Source of the DNA: Promethearchaeum sp. | GTDB lineage: Archaea > Asgardarchaeota > Lokiarchaeia > Sigyniarchaeales > Promethearchaeaceae | Length of the DNA stretch: 8,949 nt | Reading direction: 5' to 3' | Assembly (NCBI GenBank): GCA_030611625.1 | Contig: JAUWPK010000135.1 | Span: 1 to 8,949 of the forward strand | In this document: positions 6,327 to 8,949 of the stretch, piece after piece | Layout: each line of letters opens with the position of its first letter | Position numbering within the stretch: the first letter of the stretch is position 1 | Translations under genes and position numbers: made by a program | The notes under the pieces: generated by a model | The model's database searches: none | Told to the model about the DNA's origin: nothing | Seen by the model: the letters and a program-made list of their open reading frames with translations, nothing else

Positions 6327-7667
6327 ATGAAAAGAAAAACAACAATATCTATTTTGATTTTATTAATTTTCGTAATGAGCGGACTTCTTTTGAATGCATC
6401 TGCAGTAGAAGGCACATCAAAAATTGAACGGGATGCTTTTTCCTTTTCCACTCAGGAAACTATTACTGTAGAGGATTCTGTATTGAAATTTGAACGAGAT
6501 GATTGGTTTATTATCGAAGATGTAGAACCTGGAATGATGACATTAGATGTTTCATGGGGGAATTCATATAACATCAATTGTTATATTTCCACAACCGCTT
6601 CGAGATATACTGCCTTAGCTCAAGGAATTACAGCAAATAATCCAGAAAGTTGTAGTTACGATATTCAAATTGCTGGAGATTATTATATTGGAATTTATTT
6701 GGCTACGAACGGACGAGTAGTTGAAACTCCTTATACGGCTGTTGCCACCTTCTATACTGGTTCGGGATCTGGTGACATCACAGCTCCTGAAGTATCAATT
6801 ACGGCCCCAGCAGATGGTGCTATTGTCACTGATACGATTTCAATTACTGCAACAGCCAGTGATCTAGAATCAGGAATGGATTATGTAGTATGCAATTTTG
6901 GGGGAACATCTTTAGGATCGGATTCATCAAGCCCATACTCTTGGACTTTTGACACAACCACACTTTCAGATGGTATTTATTCCCTTACAGTAACAGCCTA
7001 CGATATAGATGGCAATTCCGCCACAGACACGATTTTGGTGGAAACTGATAATGGAATAATAGACCCTGAAGGAGAAAAGATCGCTGTCTTCTTCTGGGCC
7101 AGTGATGCAGGAACTCAAGCAAATATTGACGAATATTGGACCATTTTACAAGCCGAAGGTTACACTAAAATTTTCGATTTCAAAGATACTGCAGATTTTG
7201 AAGGAGATTTTGCAACCGTGGAAGCTTATGAAGATCCTGAAGATACAATATTCTTCTATCTCTTCGGACACGGGAACAACAATGGTGAAGATTCGTTAAC
7301 AGCTTTTGCACCAGGAACCAGTGTAGTCTATTCAAGTGAACTCCGTGTTATGTTTGATACTTTAGATGCAGAACGGATTGGTTATTTAGTTGAATCGTGT
7401 CATTCCGGAGGATTTCCACTTGATTTTCAAGCCGAACCATATCTTGCGATGTCTACATCAGACGAGGATCATAATTCCTATGCTTTAAGCACTCTTCCAG
7501 GGGAAGGATTATTCTCAGATGCATTCTTCGACCATGTATTTGATGGTTTCAATGCTGTCGATTCTTTCTATTATGCACGTCAAGTTGTTTTTGATAATGC
7601 TCGAAATGATCGATTCAGTCAATTTCCTTTAATAGAGGATTATTCCGATTATGTTTGGTTCATTTAA
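6327..7667 (+). CDS. secreted caspase/legumain-like (clan CD) peptidase with PPC- and Ig-like domains
   Basis: The 446-residue product starts with a signal peptide: a basic MKRK, a hydrophobic core (residues 7-22) and an ASA cleavage site after 26. A beta-rich module follows (about 33-145) that resembles a bacterial pre-peptidase C-terminal (PPC) domain. An Ig-like domain (about 150-240) starts with TAPEVSITAPADGA. The C-terminal domain (about 251-446) has the clan CD caspase/C13 pattern: strand KIAVFFW, a putative catalytic His in FFYLFGHG (H315) and Cys in YLVESCHSGG (C358), then AMSTSDEDHNSYAL, which lines up with the TASxxxESSYA stretch of legumains. It has no membrane anchor at the C terminus, so it is probably released or held at the cell surface. 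The Ser/Thr-rich composition suits an extracellular protein. Substrate is unknown; self-processing is possible. It could be catalytically active or an adhesin with a peptidase-like domain. Confidence 0.85.
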   Translation: MKRKTTISILILLIFVMSGLLLNASAVEGTSKIERDAFSFSTQETITVEDSVLKFERDDWFIIEDVEPGMMTLDVSWGNSYNINCYISTTASRYTALAQGITANNPESCSYDIQIAGDYYIGIYLATNGRVVETPYTAVATFYTGSGSGDITAPEVSITAPADGAIVTDTISITATASDLESGMDYVVCNFGGTSLGSDSSSPYSWTFDTTTLSDGIYSLTVTAYDIDGNSATDTILVETDNGIIDPEGEKIAVFFWASDAGTQANIDEYWTILQAEGYTKIFDFKDTADFEGDFATVEAYEDPEDTIFFYLFGHGNNNGEDSLTAFAPGTSVVYSSELRVMFDTLDAERIGYLVESCHSGGFPLDFQAEPYLAMSTSDEDHNSYALSTLPGEGLFSDAFFDHVFDGFNAVDSFYYARQVVFDNARNDRFSQFPLIEDYSDYVWFI

Positions 7668-7690
7668 ATCTTGAATCATAAATAATCTTC

Positions 7691-7716
7691 TATTTTTTTT
7701 TATTTTATTTTATTGA
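7691..7716 (+). terminator. T-rich terminator after peptidase gene
   Basis: Eight T (7693-7700) begin 25 bases after the TAA stop of the peptidase, followed by two TATTTTATTTT-type blocks. No hairpin precedes it. This is a strong archaeal T-tract terminator. Confidence 0.6.
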
Positions 7717-7749
7717 TTTAATTAAACCTAAAGAATGAAAAAATAACAG

Positions 7750-7756
7750 AAAAAAA
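7750..7756 (-). terminator. oligo-T terminator (minus strand) after 198-residue protein gene
   Basis: Seven A on the plus strand read as seven T on the minus strand, starting 16 bases after the stop of the 198-residue protein gene. It ends the convergent minus-strand transcript. Confidence 0.5.
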
Positions 7757-7772
7757 TAACCGAATTCGATTT

Positions 7773-8369
7773 TCATTTATCTTCGGTTTTTAACCATATC
7801 AAGACATTATCAGAATCTGCTGATTCTTGGGATAGATAGAATGGAAAACTTTGAGAATTTGATTTGTCCTTTCCATAATACACTTCTATCACTATCTCGG
7901 AATCTACTCCAACGGGAATAATTTTATCCTCTACAGAAACCGTGGATACAATTGTAATACCGGTTGATTCTCCCCCTTCAAGCGCCATTGGATAAGTAGG
8001 TAACAAAATAACATATCCTTCATCTGTGAATTTCTCATAATTCATGTTTGGAGCTGTAGCCCCCGTCAATTCGTTCAATCGTACTTTTGCATCAACATCG
8101 ATGTATTTTATTTCATCACCGTGTTTAAATCCAATTTTAATCTCTGTAATCAAGCCTTTTTTTGCTCCTTCATTTTCAAAAGTCAATGGTAAACACAGCA
8201 ACATTGCATTTTCGTAACTTGAAGAAATAAACCCATAGTTAACCAATCTTCCGGTATTAATATTAGCGGGTTTGATTGTCTGTAGCCAATTATAGATTGA
8301 TAACAGAACACCAAAAACTGCAGGGATAAAGCTTAATAAATCAACTTCTATACCAAAAATCTCAGCCAT
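7773..8369 (-). CDS. membrane-anchored protein of unknown function
   Basis: I do not recognise the family of this 198-residue protein. One hydrophobic segment (about residues 10-29, with LLSFIPAVFGVLLSIYNWL) lies at the N terminus without basic residues before it, so it looks like a membrane anchor and not a cleaved signal. The rest is a beta-rich soluble domain with the stretch LPLTFENEGAKKGLITEIKI (60-79), which recalls Ig-like folded domains of uncharacterised bacterial and archaeal membrane proteins. The positive-inside rule is ambiguous: the basic residues follow the helix (K33, R41), which would place the soluble domain in the cytosol. The gene is convergent with the secreted peptidase and has a well-placed TATA box for a leaderless mRNA. 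No functional claim is made. Confidence 0.75.
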   Translation of the reverse strand: MAEIFGIEVDLLSFIPAVFGVLLSIYNWLQTIKPANINTGRLVNYGFISSSYENAMLLCLPLTFENEGAKKGLITEIKIGFKHGDEIKYIDVDAKVRLNELTGATAPNMNYEKFTDEGYVILLPTYPMALEGGESTGITIVSTVSVEDKIIPVGVDSEIVIEVYYGKDKSNSQSFPFYLSQESADSDNVLIWLKTEDK

Positions 8370-8386
8370 AGATATGATATTATTTT

Positions 8387-8401
8387 AGAGATTTATAAAT
8401 C
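8387..8401 (-). promoter_or_regulatory. TATA box of the 198-residue protein gene, probably leaderless
   Basis: ATTTATAAAT (8391-8400, palindromic) is centred about 26 bases upstream of the minus-strand ATG at 8369. Transcription starting about 25 bases downstream would begin at the start codon itself. No Shine-Dalgarno sequence is present, which fits a leaderless mRNA. Confidence 0.5.
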
Positions 8402-8529
8402 TATTATTGAGATACATGAATCATTTTTATTAACTAAAAAATAAAAAAAACCAAATCATTTAGATTGATTTTTCCCATTTTTTGGAAATGAGAAACAAAA
8501 TTATTATTTATTAAAAAAAATCTGGAAAA

Positions 8530-8567
8530 TTTTATAAGAATTAAGCATATAGCAAATTCTAGGGTGT
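8530..8567 (+). promoter_or_regulatory. promoter and Shine-Dalgarno site of the small two-CxxC gene
   Basis: TTTATAAG (8530-8537) is a good TATA box about 40 bases before the ATG at 8573, placing transcription start near 8560. AGGGTG (8561-8566) contains GGTG, a partial match to the archaeal Shine-Dalgarno consensus, six bases before the ATG. The pair suggests a real, leadered gene here despite its tiny reading frames. Confidence 0.5.
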
Positions 8568-8572
8568 AAATA

Positions 8573-8741
8573 ATGACTGAAGAAACTTGTAATACATGTA
8601 TGTGGTCAAATCAAGAAAAAATTGAATTTGTTCCAAAAATTGGCTTGGTTTGAATATAGAATGAAAAAGAAAATGATTAAAAATTTGATAAAGAAATACG
8701 AACTCTGTGAAGAGTGTCATCAACGAATCAGGAAACAATGA
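8573..8741 (+). pseudogene. small two-CxxC (zinc-ribbon-like) protein, split by apparent frameshift
   Basis: Two short frames lie end to end. The first (8573-8653, 26 codons) begins MTEETCNTCMWSNQEK. The second, one frame over, is open from before 8616 to the TGA at 8739-8741 and contains LAWFEYRMKKKMI, then ELCEECHQRIRKQ. Removing one A from the run of six (8616-8621) or the run of five (8635-8639) joins them into one protein of about 55 residues with CNTC near the N terminus and CEEC near the C terminus. Two CxxC pairs flanking a basic helical middle suggest a zinc-binding mini-protein, perhaps nucleic-acid binding. The site could be a sequencing or assembly error, a real mutation, or a programmed shift. 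The promoter and ribosome site upstream support a genuine gene. I recognise no family. Confidence 0.5.
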
Positions 8742-8784
8742 TCAAATATTGGAAATAGTTTGACTTGATGAATTATTTTATTTA

Positions 8785-8791
8785 TTTTTTT
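8785..8791 (+). terminator. oligo-T terminator after small two-CxxC gene
   Basis: Seven T lie 43 bases after the stop of the small gene and overlap the stop codon of the convergent MsrB gene. There is no hairpin. This fits an archaeal terminator for the plus-strand transcript. Confidence 0.4.
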
Positions 8792-8949
8792 ACCCTTTTC
8801 CAAAATTTAAAGAAATTGAATTTACACAATATCTTTTACCTGTGGGTTTCGGACCATCATTAAAAACATGACCTAAATGACCCCCACAATTATTGCACAA
8901 AATTTCATCCCGAATCATTCCTAAGCTACTATCCTTTTTAACATCAATA
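8790..8949 (-). CDS. msrB: peptide-methionine (R)-S-oxide reductase MsrB, 3' part only
   Basis: The minus strand encodes the last 52 residues of MsrB, which reduces methionine-R-sulfoxide in proteins back to methionine. The visible blocks are ILCNNCGGHLGHVFNDGPKP and TGKRYCVNSISLNF, which are diagnostic. CNNC is the second CxxC of the structural zinc site found in many MsrB proteins. The catalytic Cys is in RYCVNS (codon 8826-8828). The stop is at 8790-8792, six residues after the conserved SLNF end. The 5' part, with the first zinc CxxC and any fusion to MsrA, lies beyond the window edge. The gene is convergent with the small two-CxxC gene. The enzyme normally works in the cytosol with thioredoxin. 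Confidence 0.93.
   Translation of the reverse strand, partial: IDVKKDSSLGMIRDEILCNNCGGHLGHVFNDGPKPTGKRYCVNSISLNFGKG

Noticed and set aside
7102..7299. 65-codon plus-strand open frame
   Set aside because: It is an out-of-frame reading inside the peptidase domain.
1..8949. CRISPR array, tRNA, rRNA, insertion sequence or defence system
   Set aside because: I saw no regularly spaced repeats, no cloverleaf-like sequence, no transposase motifs and no known defence genes.

Overview
This is a low-GC (roughly 30-35%) stretch of about 8.9 kb with ten protein genes on both strands and no RNA gene, CRISPR array or insertion sequence that I can see. It looks archaeal, most probably from an Asgard archaeon of the Lokiarchaeota type. 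The best evidence is an Arf-family small GTPase with the motifs PTIG, WDLGGQ and NKQD (5490-5948). Supporting signs are a geranylgeranyl-reductase-like flavoprotein, a secreted caspase/legumain-like protein, oligo-T tracts without hairpins after most genes, and TATA-like boxes about 25-30 bases before several start codons. The assignment is inferred from gene content, not from a marker gene.

Left part (83-4434): a DUF2804 protein on the minus strand is divergent from a flavoprotein of the geranylgeranyl reductase type, with only 63 bases between their starts. A DUF1684 protein follows on the plus strand. A 12-helix MFS transporter lies convergent to it on the minus strand. The flavoprotein could act on membrane lipids or isoprenoids. 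The DUF2804 and DUF1684 proteins are conserved families without a role that I can assign.

Middle (4553-5948): a two-part GNAT acetyltransferase on the minus strand is divergent from the Arf-like GTPase. The GTPase is richer in GC than its surroundings. A 327-base gap follows, holding a terminator, a candidate 22-codon ORF and TATA-like sequence.

Right part (6327-8949): a secreted protein with signal peptide, PPC-like domain, Ig-like domain and caspase/C13-type peptidase domain is convergent with a 198-residue membrane-anchored protein of unknown function. After it lies a very small gene with two CxxC motifs that reads as two overlapping fragments, probably because of a one-base frameshift. 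The window ends inside a methionine sulfoxide reductase B gene on the minus strand.

The genes do not form one obvious operon. Nearly every one has its own T-tract and its own upstream region, so most are probably transcribed singly. I found no complete novel system. The items most worth a second look are the split two-CxxC gene, the secreted caspase-like protein and the Arf-like GTPase.
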